DNA of 64,000 bases from the NCBI GenBank assembly GCA_012295275.1, contig CM022670.1:6626161-6690160 (forward strand), in the 5' to 3' direction. Below are positions 13,801-61,146 of the stretch, in pieces (the stretch's first letter is position 1; every line of letters starts with the position of its first letter). A model generated the notes under the pieces. It was given only the letters and a program-made list of their open reading frames with translations, searched no databases and had not been told where the DNA came from. The translations under genes were made by a program, and so were the position numbers. This DNA is from Chrysomallon squamiferum. Lineage: Eukaryota > Mollusca > Gastropoda > Neomphalida > Peltospiridae.

Positions 13801-15436
13801 TTTAATAATTATTTTGTTAACTTACATAATCAACCCTGCCACGACACAATTCTTCAGGTAACCATTTTTCACCAATTTCTTTCAGATCAGTCTTAAAAAA
13901 CAAAATATATTAGTAAGAAAATTTCATTCAACACTTGACTTCATTTTACATATTAATAATTACTAGGTATTAAAACACAATTTTCAAAATATGAAAATAA
14001 TTGTAAAAATAGAATGATGTAAAATAATTTTTTGTTAAAAAGCAGCACATGTAAGGAATTCTTCTACTATCATTTGTATCTCTGTCGATTGCTCTTACTG
14101 ACAAATGATCAGATTCTAAAGTTGTTTTTAACTTCATCTTCTAAGTTTCAGCTTCTCAAAAACAGCTTTGAAATGCACATGTATAACACAGTCAGGATTG
14201 GGAAAAACCTCAGTGAGTGCACTGATCAATCCAGTGACTGTCACTATTATACAGTTACAGTTCACGTGTTGCCTACACACGTGCGTGTGTGTGTGTGTGT
14301 GTGTGTGTGAGTGTGTCTGTGTATGTCCTTAACCTTATAAAATTCTTTATGATCAAAATGCATTTTAAAATTTATTTTTCTCTTACATCTAAAGCATTCT
14401 TCTCAGTCTGGTCTGCTCCCTTCTTTCCATCTTCTGAACACTGCTGCAAACCTTCTTGAGAAAGATGCCTGGAAATATTACATTAATATGATATGCAAGG
14501 CTATTCATAGGATGTTACATAATAATAAAAGATATTTTCCAAAAATGTCTAAAAAATAAAGGTTATGGTTATAGTTTATTCATGCGCACATTATTATTAA
14601 CTTATCAAGCTGTTGTCTTCTGAAATAAGAGACCAGATTCCAAAAATTAGAATTAAAAACAACAAAATATGCAAATAACAAGATTTAAATGGTTCTCACT
14701 TATCATTTTTTTTTTTTTTTTTAAATTTGTAAATTAGGAAACAAAAGAAGAAAAGTATAAAATTAATTTGTGTCTGATTTTAATTTAAAAAAGAGAAAAT
14801 TCCAGATAGATGACAAAGAAAAAAAATAAAATCTGAAAACATAAACTTTCAACTTTCAATATAAAAATATAAAAAGAATATATTTTATTTCAATATCTTT
14901 CCTTCAATTTATATACAATAATAATAATTTACAAATTAAACTTTCGGTGAAAAATAATGTATCTGCTTATTTTATCATTATATATATGTGTGTATATACT
15001 TTTTTTTCACTCAGGTTCAACTCTTGACAGACTTCAAATTTGAGCAAGTGCTCTATCAATGACTGTCTATGGACCATCAAGTTAATGATGATGCACAGAT
15101 TATTTATTATTTTTATTTATGGAGTTGCTTTATATTTACTTTTGTCAGTTTAATTTTAAAGTTATGTGGCTGGTGCCACTTCTCTTTTTACGAGATCGCA
15201 CCGACTGACGCCAGTGACGGTAAGAAAACAAAATCAACATGACATTTTTTAACATAGACATTCAAAATCTTATCATCGAATCTTTCGCATTTCTTTGTGT
15301 CTCTTGTGAAGCCTTTGCACTAAACCTACTTAATTTTAAAAATAATAAAATGATGACTCATAAGTGTGACAAAATAATTTGCATAGATATTTTCGCAAAC
15401 TAACCAGCCTCTCCTTGCCAATACATCACCCGCCAT
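7627..15436 (-). CDS. TDRD3: TDRD3, Tudor domain-containing protein 3 (13 coding exons)
   Basis: Exons on the minus strand: 15405-15436, 14387-14468, 13826-13891, 13280-13440, 12871-13012, 12432-12537, 11900-12042, 11027-11339, 10551-10664, 9326-9951, 8940-9005, 8382-8504, 7627-7899. All junctions are GT-AG and in phase; total 748 residues. Order: DUF1767/RMI1-like N-terminus (about 1-114), OB fold (about 114-185, ending [10 protein letters not shown]), linker with [16 protein letters not shown] (about 248-285), RG-rich segment, FDFL motif (about 376), a disordered N/Q/R/S-rich region with polyQ (387-595), Tudor (about 601-655) and a C-terminal EFRRGG...LYQPPVYH motif matching the exon-junction-complex-binding motif of vertebrate TDRD3. 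In the family, the OB fold binds TOP3B and Tudor binds asymmetric dimethylarginine on histones and RNA polymerase II. Identity is very secure. Confidence 0.96.
8382..8504 (-). CDS. TDRD3: TDRD3 coding exon 12 (Tudor, second half)
   Basis: 41 codons: [28 protein letters not shown] and so on. F-x-x-YGN-EEV-L is the rest of the Tudor aromatic cage and core. Donor GTGAGT, phase 0. Confidence 0.95.
8940..9005 (-). CDS. TDRD3: TDRD3 coding exon 11 (Tudor, first half)
   Basis: 22 codons: [20 protein letters not shown] plus Asn-Arg. WK-GD-C-A-YWEDN is the first strand pair and an aromatic-cage tyrosine of the TDRD3 Tudor domain. Confidence 0.95.
9326..9951 (-). CDS. TDRD3: TDRD3 coding exon 10 (disordered, polyQ)
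   Basis: 626 nt coding a low-complexity Asn/Gln/Ser/Arg region with a run of 13 Gln written with mixed CAG/CAA codons (about 9800-9845), then many RQN/SR pairs, ending NDGQNNW before GTATGT. The splice frame uses GTG at 9943 as an ordinary Val codon. Confidence 0.92.
10551..10664 (-). CDS. TDRD3: TDRD3 coding exon 9 (FDF-like motif)
   Basis: [13 protein letters not shown] then [13 protein letters not shown]. The TLFDFL motif is shared with vertebrate TDRD3. The donor is the weak GTTTTA. Confidence 0.92.
11027..11339 (-). CDS. TDRD3: TDRD3 coding exon 8 (UBA and RGG-like region)
   Basis: Begins [20 protein letters not shown], a ubiquitin-associated domain with the MGF loop, then [19 protein letters not shown] and further RG/RD repeats likely to bind RNA or be methylated. 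Acceptor TTATGTAG; the acceptor neighbourhood is duplicated in the intron (11338-11517). Confidence 0.94.
11338..11517. repeat. 90-bp tandem duplication including a splice acceptor
   Basis: Two adjacent copies of about 90 bp (11338-11427 and 11428-11517) share CTCTACATAATCA, ACTTTAATTTT, CTTGATTATTTAAAATC and TTTAGTA. On the minus strand the left copy supplies the real acceptor of TDRD3 exon 8, and the right copy keeps the same GATTATGTAG sequence. Confidence 0.75.
11900..12042 (-). CDS. TDRD3: TDRD3 coding exon 7 (linker)
   Basis: Charged linker with [19 protein letters not shown] and KTKTFGAKG. Corresponds to the vertebrate FEKQRTAAIAEVAKSKE segment. Donor GTAAGT. Confidence 0.92.
12432..12537 (-). 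CDS. TDRD3: TDRD3 coding exon 6 (end of OB fold)
   Basis: Contains [20 protein letters not shown]; the GGPPPF-PFG motif closes the OB fold in TDRD3. Donor GTAAAG. Confidence 0.94.
12871..13012 (-). CDS. TDRD3: TDRD3 coding exon 5 (OB fold)
   Basis: [20 protein letters not shown] and [11 protein letters not shown]-fold strands with the conserved PG-K and LGG-V motifs shared with RMI1. Phase 0 end before GTAATT. Confidence 0.94.
13280..13440 (-). CDS. TDRD3: TDRD3 coding exon 4 (OB-fold start)
   Basis: Encodes [20 protein letters not shown] followed by [16 protein letters not shown], a near match to vertebrate TDRD3 in the same place. Ends in phase 2 before GTATAT. Confidence 0.94.
13826..13891 (-). 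CDS. TDRD3: TDRD3 coding exon 3
   Basis: 22 codons ([15 protein letters not shown]...) in phase 0. The pattern TDL-xx-IG-xx-LP and GRV is the conserved DUF1767 core. Acceptor TTTTTAAG, donor GTAAGT. Confidence 0.92.
14281..14322. repeat. (GT)n microsatellite
   Basis: Mostly uninterrupted GT dinucleotides within TDRD3 intron 2. Confidence 0.9.
14387..14468 (-). CDS. TDRD3: TDRD3 coding exon 2
   Basis: Starts after TTTCCAG and completes Trp-11. Continues [10 protein letters not shown] and ends NALD, phase 0, before GTAAGA. Start of the RMI1-like N-terminal domain. Confidence 0.9.
15405..15436 (-). CDS. TDRD3: TDRD3 coding exon 1
   Basis: Start ATG at 15436-15434 in an AAGATGGCGGG context, also a YY1-like motif. 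Encodes [10 protein letters not shown] plus two bases of Trp; donor GTTAGT. GW-LS-EG across the junction matches the vertebrate N-terminus. Confidence 0.9.
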
Positions 15437-15618
15437 CTTCCTGCATCGTTGTAATCCTTTCTGTGATTGGTCAATTTCTAGTCTGGACTGGTAGCATTCT
15501 AACACCTTATATCTGTACCGTATTCTTAAGAGAAGAAAAGTTATAACAATTTTATTTAAAAGTTTATTTTAAAAGGTTATTTATAATTTGCGGGTTGATT
15601 TTTTATTTATTTATTTTA

Positions 15619-15658
<40 letters not shown>

Positions 15659-17237
15659 GTTTCATTTTCTGTAATATTCTGCAATAACTGAATTTAGAAA
15701 ACCGTATAAAATAATCACAGTGCAATAGTAATGCAAAATGTAGTTGATCATTTTCATATTTAAAGAAGAAATAAAAATTAAAAAATACTAATCATTACAA
15801 TTTTAACTAAAACTCTCTCTCTCTCTCTCTTACAAACATCACACGTAATATTTTACCTGCGGCGTCTTTTATTTGAACTTAGAACATCAAGCGAAGGATG
15901 TTAATCGCGGACAGTAGTGTGAAATCACGTAAGTTTTGTAGATTCTCTCAAGTGCGCATGACTAAATTTTGTCCAGAGCGGAATTTCATTTGTGTAGTTA
16001 TTCAAACACAATGCCTACTAAACGTTAAAAATGTTTTTCTTTAAAATTTTCTTTATTTATTCAGTTTCATTTAACACATCCTCACTAACATTAACAACAA
16101 TGACGTTTTAATTTCATTATTGTAAATATTCTGCATGCCGTTTTCCATTGCATTCGAGGAAAATACATTGGTAAATAATAATGAACGTATTTACAGATAA
16201 GCACACACACAACTCTTGAAATTGATCTAAATATATATACTTATTATTTAGATGCTATTAAAACATTGATGATTGTGTTTAAGATACTGACTACATTTAT
16301 GTCAACGTCTGCAAAAGTTTATACATTATATATTTTAAAATAAATGAGAATGTTATTTCACTGCCATCAGTAATAACACGAACAAAAACAACAATAATAA
16401 TAATAATAAAACTGTCTAAAAATACAATGTATTTATTTTAGAATACTTTTTACTTTTGTTACTAAAGGATGTGAATATTTTGAATGATTTGTTATTTTTG
16501 TTATTTCATTATTTATTAATTTGTTTACTGTTCTGTATTTCTGGCAGCGTTATTTTTCAAAAGTCTAGTTTCTGATGCATTCAGTCCGATCATTTTATAC
16601 TTTCTTAAGTGAAAGTTCTTAGTCGATGATTCATTTCTCTTTGTGTTGCGGATTTCCGAACCAGAAATGTGCTGTATATTGAAACAAGTCGAGTTAAATT
16701 ATTACTGTGAGTTTCACTGCTGATAATATATTTATTCATAGCCTACATTTATTTCCCGTTAAACTCAATAGTATTAATCCGTGTAAATATTTCAGCTATA
16801 GATAATAATAATATATAGATAACAGAGACGACGTAGTTATCTATGCGACACTATAGTCTATACCATTTTAGCATGTACTTTCTTAGGCACCGAAAGAAAA
16901 TTACATTTATATTAAGAAGTAATCATGAGTTATTTCGCTCTGGTATATATTTTCGGGTATTCTTCGGGGGTAGTCAACCAAAAATAATCCCTTTTCCATA
17001 TCCAGATAAGAATCGTAAGATGGTCCCGAATCAACTGCAGAAACAAAGTAATTTAAACTAAAAACAAGGCTCTTAAAATACTAGCTGAAAGTTCATTCCC
17101 ACTTCTAAAGCTCGGTCATTAACTAATCATGGTGTCAATGGCGTTTAACACTCCGTTTTATCAAGTTAAACATTCCACAATATTTAGTCTGCGGCATTAC
17201 AGTATGTATTGCTAATGTCGAAAACTTTTCTAAATGA

Positions 17238-17276
17238 ACCAATCAGAAGGTGTTTACTTACAATATTCTGATTGGT
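17238..17276. promoter_or_regulatory. Perfect inverted CCAAT-box pair
   Basis: ACCAATCAGAA (17238-17248) and its exact reverse complement TTCTGATTGGT (17266-17276) are separated by 17 bp. Each arm is a CCAAT box with the CAG flank favoured by NF-Y, and the pair lies 490 bp upstream of the formin start codon. Confidence 0.6.
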
Positions 17277-17477
17277 CCTCCGAAAGGGAAAACCCATGTT
17301 CGGAAATCCTCGGTGAAAATCGGATTGTCGGATGATTCTTTATCCGGTCTCTGTTCTTTGTCCTACACCCATTTGTAATGAAGAAGTGGATTGGACGATA
17401 TATATATATATTTCTATATATCTATTTTATTTTGGCTTTGACACAGTGACCTTTGACATATTCCTTAAGTTCTAAAA

Positions 17478-17498
17478 ATGGCGGAAAGCGATGATTAA
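17478..17498 (+). other. Possible upstream ORF in formin 5' UTR
   Basis: ATG GCG GAA AGC GAT GAT TAA, a six-codon open frame in a good initiation context (AAAATGGCG) about 290 bp before the formin ATG. It matters only if transcription starts upstream of it. Confidence 0.25.
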
Positions 17499-17768
17499 AT
17501 GGGGTAGTGCGTTACTTGAATCTGTGTTAAAGACTTGTCTTTTGTATACATAAGCTTTTATGTCTGTGATTTCTAAGGTTATTTCGTTCACCAGTGTTGA
17601 ACTGGTTTACTTCATGCCTGGAGGCTTATGAAAGTTATTGCTGCGTGAGTTTTGTTATACCACCTGTGTTTACTGGCCAACACGGAATGCAGTTCTCACC
17701 TTAATTTAATGTATCTGCACAGATGTGATTTCTGATTGTCATCGAGAGTCAGACAGTGATTTATCAAG

Positions 17769-52964
<35,196 letters not shown>

Positions 52965-53214
52965 CATGTTAGTAAATTTTCAAAAAAGGATAATATTACA
53001 CATAGGGACAAAACTGTATATAGAAACATTATATATTGTTACTATACATTGAGACATTTCCTATATATAGAGACAGTAAATGTATTGGAAAACATTTACT
53101 ATGTATATAGAGACAGTGAATGTATAGGGAAATATTTACTATACACAGAGATAGTATAGAGTTGTTATTACATATAGAGTAACTGCAAAATAACTATATA
53201 GACAAACAGTAAGG

Positions 53215-53259
<45 letters not shown>

Positions 53260-55248
53260 TGTATGTATACACACACTAAGTTTTTTAAAGACAAGAAATT
53301 TGTGTAGGAGGAAGAACTATACAATAACTTTCTTTGGGAACAATATCTATAAACAGCAACAAGAACTCTTTGATAGGACTAATAAGTATATACATAGAGA
53401 CATTAACTTTATCATAGCAGCTATACATAGAAGAGCTGTACATAAGGGGTCAGTAACTACTTAGAGACAAAACTATATGTAAAAGAGAGCTATATGTAGT
53501 ATCTTGTATATAAAAAGAGAGACAGCTATATATAGTAACATGTATATTTTTGTGACATTTCACTCGGCATTCACACAGCTTCATTCCATAATCATGTTTG
53601 TCCAATGCTTCCACATTGTGCGTGTGTTATACCACAGAATAGCTTAACAGTTCTGCAGTATTCAAAATTCTGAAAGTACAGCATCTTCCTAATATTGTTA
53701 ATGGCCAAGAGTTTTCTAGCAACCAAATTCAAACAGTTTCGATTCGTTTGTCTTTGGTTTTGGGTTTTTTTTCAAATAAGACCATCAAATGTTTTTTCTA
53801 GATAGCTGTAGATTTTAATAAAGGCATTTGCAGTTTGGGCCAAACATTCTGTCACATGTAGTCTTGTGTGATACACTGTGCAGCTGTCTTTGTATCTGTC
53901 GCTCACTGCTTCCACTGATGCATGTGATACCAAGAGATTTCCTCCAGAGAGAACTGTTCTGAATGAGTCATCCTGGCCAAGTCTTCCTAAAACATTCTTT
54001 ATGTTTTAGCATTTTTGTCCAGGTTAACGGCGACATAGTCTTCTGATAACAGTTATAAAAGTCTGTTTGTGTCGCATGTTTGAAAGGACAAGATGTTACT
54101 TTAGTAGCTGAGAATGACTGGAAAAACAACAGCATTTATACCATTTTCAACTTATCATCATTTTTCAAAGAGAGAAACGTGAAAATGTTATTGCTAAATT
54201 CACTTCATCCCTTGTCCAATGCATTGGTTTCATTTATTACAATTTTAAGTTATTCCAGAATTGACAAAAAAAGAAAGAAAAAGAAATCAAATATATCATA
54301 GAGTTATTTTCATGCTGGATATCACTTGTTGGAAATGAAACGGCAAATCTTCAATATTTTTATACTTGAACTTTTCTTCATGGTGCCCACTGGATAAAAT
54401 TAAATCAATATTTGACTGGTCCAAGTTTGTTTTTTGTTTGGTAGATAACATCTCATTGTGAAATAAAACCTCTTTAATTATACACAGACATAATTATTAC
54501 ACAACCATAAAACATAACCATATCAAAAAACATAAAACTATACCATTAAACATATAAATGTGTACATTCTCTCTTTCTCTCACATACACACTGAGATGTC
54601 TTTGTGTATCTGTTATATCCCCATAAATGAGTCCAGTTTTACTGATTATATTTTATTGATGACATATTTTATACATAGATATCTCATGTATTTGTATATT
54701 AATATATAATTGTACATAAACATACATAAATATATATGTATAGCAGCTTGTCTATTCCAATTGCTCATTATGTATATATCTATAGATATATATATGTAAA
54801 CAGCATGGTGGCCTGTTCTTGTATCATACTAATGTATAGTTTTATATATGAGAACACTATTTTCCTATTCTTGACAAGCTCTGGTTATTGTATGGTGGCA
54901 CACTGTATGTCATGTAAATAGTGATGGCTTCACTGTAAAACTGTTTTTCTTTTTTCTGTTAAGTAACCTCTGTGATATATTCAACCAGCTATTAAGTATC
55001 TGTAGCATGTGTAAACTAGGTCATATTCAGTAATAGTCTTAGCTTTGTTTTGTTTTTTTTGTTTTGTCTTTCTGTAGGTGTTTTTCTCTACAGCTGCTGG
55101 TTTTGCTTCATGATAAAGTTGAAAAAAAAAGAGAAGTTTCTGTTTGGTTGTGTGTAGCTTAGTCATTAAAGGAGTATAACTGGAATTTTAAAATCAGTTT
55201 TTTTTTTTTTTCTTATTTCTATTTTTAAAATTATTGTTATTATTACTG

Positions 55249-55280
<32 letters not shown>

Positions 55281-55543
55281 GTCATCATCAACCATCACCA
55301 TTATTATTATTACCATCATCATCATCATCATCGTTTGTTATTATTGATATTTTAAAGGTGTGCTACATATATTTTTGAATCTAGTTGAAATTGAATAGAA
55401 GACGTCTGCTACCTGAGCTAAAATATTTTATTTTGTATCAGCTGACTGATATTAGTAACACTTACAAATTACTTTGTTGTTATTCTCATAAATGGGCTGT
55501 GCTTCCATGACAGTGAATACTGAATTCTGTTTTGTGTGTCTAT

Positions 55544-55574
<31 letters not shown>

Positions 55575-55960
55575 AAAGAAAAGGTAGAGAGAGAGAGAGA
55601 GAGAGAACTTGAGCTTGTAAAGGCTAGCTTCATTTCATTGCTGTTTTGTGCCAGGCTCCAGAGTTCTTTCTAAGAGTTAAACAGTGCCTGTGGTTGCTGT
55701 TACCACTAGACAAGTACTATACTATTCCACTGAAATATCTGTCACTGATAATCGCTAGCCGATTCATACTGAGAGGTGTGCCTTTCTTTCGCTGTTTTCC
55801 TGGTGAAAAAAGAAAAAGAAAAAAGAAATGTATTTATATGCTGAAAGGCTTTGCTTCACCTTTATCATCTTAATGTATTAATTTTCTGTATCGCTGGCTC
55901 ATCACACTCTTTCTTTATACACAGTTTCTTATGACGTAATAAACAAATAGGAATCCATAT
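52965..55960 (+). other. Probable formin 3' UTR
   Basis: Follows the stop codon. Contains degenerate TATAGAGACAGTA repeats (about 52980-53530) and (TA)n at 53217-53250, then about 2.4 kb of less repetitive sequence. AATAAA candidates lie at 53817-53822, 54462-54467 and 55938-55943. The true cleavage site cannot be chosen from sequence. Confidence 0.45.
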
Positions 55961-55999
55961 TCGTTTTCTTGTTTTTGTTATTTATTATCGTAAAAGAAC

Positions 56000-57093
56000 T
56001 TTTTTTTTTTTTTTTTTTTTTTTTAAATATTCTTTCGGCAACAGTTTTTTTTCTTCAGTAATTTGTTACTGATGTGAGTTTGACTTTAAAATGCTACTAG
56101 AACTTATTTATATCTAGTCATTCGTTAGTTGTTTTAAAAACAAATTTCTTTAATAATTTTAGATCTTATTTATTAATATCCAGTTATTTTCTAGCTTTTT
56201 AAATAATTAAAATATGTACGATTATATTTTTTAAAAATACATATTTTTCTGTTACATAATTTAGCTAATAATTAAATGATGTAAGTTAAATATGTACGAA
56301 AATAAATGGTACATGTATACCATAATAAATGAATATGTACACGAATAAAGAGTAAAATGAGGAGATATAGAAATAATAATAATTATTATTATTATGCAAA
56401 AGTAAATGCACCAACATGGAGAAATGTAAAACTATCGAAATTACATTTACGCATAGAAACACTTCAGTTTCATAAGAAACAAAAATAGAGTATACCAAAA
56501 GGCCGATAACTACGGCTATAATTTATTCGGCGCTGTAAAATTTTAGTAATGGCTGCTGAAGATTTATTTTAAATAGCTATGTTCTGTCCACTTTTAATAC
56601 TCACTCTCACTAACAGTTTGAGCTGCGACAGCAAAAACGACCGCATTTAGCGTATACGTGACAAGCTCATTATTTTCTTCAACAACGACGTTATTTTCTT
56701 CCTGGAATTAGACCAATTATCTTTCCTCGGAGGACTACGTTGTTAACGCGGAAAGATTCTTAGTTTATATAGTTTTACTTGCAATGTGCAGTCAAAACAA
56801 AAAATATAAATAAATAAATAAATGATAGTAACAACAACAACAACAATAATAATAATAATAATGACTACTACTACTAAAAATAATAATACACGAAATTAAA
56901 TACGAGTATCGTTTACAATAATTATTTATGAATTTTTTTTTTTTTTTATCCTATCAAAAACAAATTATTTTTAAAAAGGAGAAAGAAAGTAGAAATTTTA
57001 AACTGATTATGGAGACCATAACCGTAATCCGGGTTTTTAAGAGTGGTGCTTCACGGTGGCGAAGTTCTTGTTTTAGATTATTATATTTAAAAT

Positions 57094-57130
<37 letters not shown>

Positions 57131-58350
57131 TTTTCTACTAGATATACTATTACAATGTTCGGGTAAGACAAATACTGTCTTAATTTTTATGAAAATGGCG
57201 AGTTTCAAAATTTTAGAAATAGGATTTTGCTGCTCACTTAATAGACTTAACATCTTGGTTAAAAACGCAAGTTTTTCAGATGTACATGAAGGTAGCAAAT
57301 ATACGCTTCAACATTGTTCTGTAAAAATAGCAGAAATTTATGTTAAAACTATTCTGAAATTTTCAGATAATGAAATATTTTATCTCTCCCGAATTAACTT
57401 ACTGGAATTCTTAAAACTGCATGTTTTCTAAGAATGTTTTGAGTTCAATTTTCTGGCTTTTCTTCTTCTTTTACCTTTTAAATATTCAGCCATTCTAATA
57501 ACATATATATATATATATATATTTATTCTAGCATTTAATGTAATCTCATTTACAGAGACTTGAAACCTCCCTATCTATTTTTGTTTTCTTAAATGTTTAT
57601 ACACTGGAAAATACGTACAAAAGATAAACCGTTACTAACAGAATGAGAGAAAAACTTGATGATTTCCTTTGAAATAACAAATACCTGATGATAAAAAATA
57701 TGTATATATTTGATCCACGTACACTAGCGATGTTTTTAAAAATGCTTGTAAACTATGCAGCATTAAAACACAGATTTTAAAATTCTTTTATTTTTTTATT
57801 TTATTTTTATTATTTTTTTTATCTCTTACTGTACTGACATTTTGCTTCAGTAATGTTGACTGTGACTGAAAAAGTCCTTCGTCTTCCTCCTACTAAAATT
57901 AAATTCTCATGGACTATTATCAAATAACAGAACACATTTTAACAACTGTCACATCGCAGGATTAATCCGCCTCTGTTTATATCAGTTTACTATTTCATTC
58001 TGTACAAAAAATCTATAGACTAACCCATTTAGTGACACTAATATTTAAAATCAAATATTATGTCTTAAAACATTTTCCTTAACTAAATATGCTTTCTTAA
58101 CAAAAAGTAATTATGTTTGGTCTCTATATTTCTGTGTGTGTATATATGTGTTTATGTTTGTGTGAATGCTTAAATAATCATTTATATCTATTTTCAATTC
58201 TATTTAATTTTCTGACAGTTCAAAACTGGGTTAAACGTATTATAACACCTTTCGCGAAGATAACATTTCTTCTTCTTCTTCTTTTTAACAAGTTACGAGC
58301 GTTGGATAAGCAAACTTATTTTTAATACATTTTACAATGTAAGATAATGT
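56000..58350. other. Intergenic; no gene seen
   Basis: AT-rich with a T-tract near 56000-56024, (CA)n at 57095-57129 and (TA)n near 57502-57522. The open frame at 57189-57431 has no recognisable features. Confidence 0.45.
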
Positions 58351-58583
58351 TAATGCCTGCATGCCGCAGATGGTGTCACCATATTGAAACGACTATCTTG
58401 TTCAGCTTGGCTGGATATTGTCCGTTGAAATGAATGATTTCATTATTTCAGAGCTTGGTCATTCTACGCCATCGGCTACAATCTCAGCATGCAGGCTGCA
58501 TCAGCATGTGCTTTATAATTATATTGTCAAGAAACCACCCAAACCATCGGCGCGTGTGATACCGGATTTCGGTCTACAGGAAG

Positions 58584-58591
58584 TGACGTCA
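58584..58591. promoter_or_regulatory. Perfect cAMP-response element (TGACGTCA)
   Basis: Palindromic TGACGTCA inside a locally less AT-rich block (about 58380-58650), as expected of a promoter, but no transcript start is known. Confidence 0.45.
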
Positions 58592-58923
58592 AGGTTAACG
58601 TAACTTGCCGCTTGATAAGTCTTATTCGTACAGCGTTCGTTTTAGTGACGACAGCTGCAGTGATCGATAAAAGTACATCTCTGGAAATAATAATAAAAAA
58701 AGATAAATAAAATAATAAATGCGCATTATATTGTCATCGCTATTGCAAGATAAGTTTTTTTGTTATGTTATAAAAACTAACAGAACAGTTTATTTTTTAG
58801 TTTTTATTTGTGTTTTTTTGTTGTTTAAAATATTCACACACAATAATTGAAATAAAAGCCCTGTTTATTTATTTACTGTTTCATTATATTATATATATCT
58901 TTTTAAATTTGCTATATATATAT

Positions 58924-58924
58924 A

Positions 58925-58960
<36 letters not shown>
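58924..58960. repeat. (CA)n microsatellite
   Basis: CA dinucleotides with minor interruptions at the ends. Confidence 0.9.
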
Positions 58961-58966
<6 letters not shown>

Positions 58967-59121
58967 TACATATATACATATCGCTTGGACTTTTTCTTTT
59001 TAAGTGTCAAAGAACTAAATAAATCTTTGTCACTTTCTGAAGGGTACTGATCACGTGACAAATAGATTGTTGATGTAACTTCTTTCTTATCGTGCATTTG
59101 CATTACGTAACAGACTTTTCC

Positions 59122-59154
<33 letters not shown>

Positions 59155-59296
59155 ATCGTAGTTATTGAACGTCTCATTTCTTACACCGTTTCGCGCCAAG
59201 TGAAAGTGGGCAGACGTAACTGGTGAGGTTTATTTTAGTATTTGTCGTCTGAGTTTTTCCTCAGGAATACAGTCGTCAAGTTTTTACTTCTGCGAT

Positions 59297-59320
59297 ATGT
59301 ACCGTGAATTCTGCACGCAG
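59297..59320 (+). CDS. Candidate first coding exon (weak)
   Basis: ATG TAC CGT GAA TTC TGC ACG CAG followed by GTAAGT, downstream of a less AT-rich segment (59160-59320) that looks like a promoter. No following exon was identified, so this is speculative. Confidence 0.2.
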
Positions 59321-60098
59321 GTAAGTTTTCAAATTAACTTTAAAACACTTATTAAAACTTTATCAAGCCCAACCATGTTTTTAGTAGTTAAATAATGGCT
59401 TGTTGAAACATAATGTGCAGGAGTCATATTTATATGCCAACCGTTTACAAATTATGAATATCGGATTTGTGTACTAAAACAAAATCAACAAAAAAACATC
59501 ACAAAACAACAACAACAAAAAACCAACACAACAACAACAATAATAATAAAAAATACAAGCTGTTTTAAAATGCACATTATGTGAGTCGAGACTTCTGTAA
59601 CGAAACGAAAAGAGAATTAAAACAGATTATTCCAAATAATAAAAAAATATTATAATCAAGCGATTAAAATAATAACCAATTAAAATAATTATTTTAATTA
59701 TATTTTATTTCTTAGTTTTTTAGTTTTTACTAAATAGGCCAACTTATGGAATAGATCTATTTATAATTTTATAGTAGTAGTACGTTGCACTTTAGAATTA
59801 TAACGTAAAAAAAAAAAAAAAAAAAAAACAAAAGAGAAAAAAAAAGAAAAATATAAAAAAAGGTAAAAGGCAAAGTGAACTAAATGGCTTGTTGGGAAGC
59901 TCTGAAAATTAAAATGAATATTCATGAAGTAACTGTATTAGTCACACAAAACGTATTAAGGTTTATATGTAAGTAATATACTTCTACTTCAAACGAGGCT
60001 GGGATAAACACAAAACATTTATATAATTAGGGATTATTTGTAAAGAAAATAACAAAACCTTTAGATTAAACTAAGTCTGATTATATACTACAGACTAC

Positions 60099-60300
60099 TA
60101 CGTGTGTATGTACGTATGTTTGTATACATGTATGTATGTATGTATGTATACATGTATACATATGTGTGTGTATGTATGTATGTATGTGTGTATACATGTA
60201 TACATATGTGTGTGTATGTATGTATATATGTATATGGGTGTTTTTGTGTATGTATGTATAACATATGTATGTATGTATGTGTATGTATATGTATGAACGT
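60099..60300. repeat. (GTAT)n / (TG)n complex microsatellite
   Basis: GTAT tetramers mixed with GTGTGT and a roughly 46-bp higher-order repeat (ACATGTATACATATGTGTGTG). Open frames across it are artefacts. Confidence 0.9.
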
Positions 60301-61140
60301 TAGTATATAATATTATAGATTTAGTATCATGTGTGTATATATGTAAATATATGTGTTAAATTTTGCTGTAAACAGACTTTTAAAAATCGCGGTAGGTGTA
60401 ATGGATCTCGAAGTTACAGCCCACAGTTATAAAACTTGGCCATTTAACATAAATTGAAGGTTATCAGTGTCTTCAGTTTCAGATATAACGCGTAGTTGAA
60501 AAGATCTGAACACGTCTTACAGATGAAACATTTATAAACTTATACAGATAACTGATTCGAAATTTCAAAATTATAAGTTACTAAAACTTACATTTAAAAC
60601 ATGCTTCACGTTTACAGAGGGAAAACACTGTTTTCTGTTATTTCTTTTCAGTATTCAGAAAATGATAATTTTTGTTGAAACGAGCTGTAAGAAAAATGCA
60701 TCACAAGGGAATATAACTCACCCATTAAAAAAAAAAAAAAATGTTTTAGCAGTTAACACAACGGAGATGAGTTTCATCTTTACACGTATGTTTTTTTTTA
60801 AGAAAGAAACAAATCATTACTTATTGTCTTTTGGTGAATCTAAACTAAACATGTATACATACATTTTTTATATTATTCAGCTCCATAAAAAACTGGGTAT
60901 CCTTAAAAATGTATCTGCATTTTGTATTTAGTTTAATTATTTCTCACTGACATTATTTTGTATATTTTGGTACTTATGTACTTCACTATACACCACATAT
61001 CATATTATACTAATCATATTGATCGTTGTTTTGAACAATTCTCATATGCTGCAGATAACGATCTGAGTGTAAAGTTCATTTCAGTTTACTTGCACTCTGT
61101 TCTTAGGACAGAAAAGTACATTTTTATGAGGGAAGAATGC

Positions 61141-61146
61141 TTTATT
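61141..61146 (-). promoter_or_regulatory. Polyadenylation signal for the 61252-61431 exon
   Basis: TTTATT on + is AATAAA on the minus strand, about 105 bp past the TAA stop. Confidence 0.4.

Larger units (their letters stand above)
15437..17768. promoter_or_regulatory. Divergent TDRD3 / formin promoter region
   Basis: The start codons of TDRD3 (minus) and the formin (plus) point away from each other 2.3 kb apart. The interval holds an inverted CCAAT pair (17238-17276), another CCAAT on the minus strand (15466-15470), an AAAATGGCGG YY1-like motif at 17475-17484, and (GT)n at 15621-15655. No transcription start can be fixed from sequence alone, and non-coding first exons are possible. Confidence 0.55.

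Noticed and set aside
55646-55873. 75-codon frame in the presumed formin 3' UTR
   Set aside because: No homology recognised, no Kozak-like start and no splice context; probably chance.
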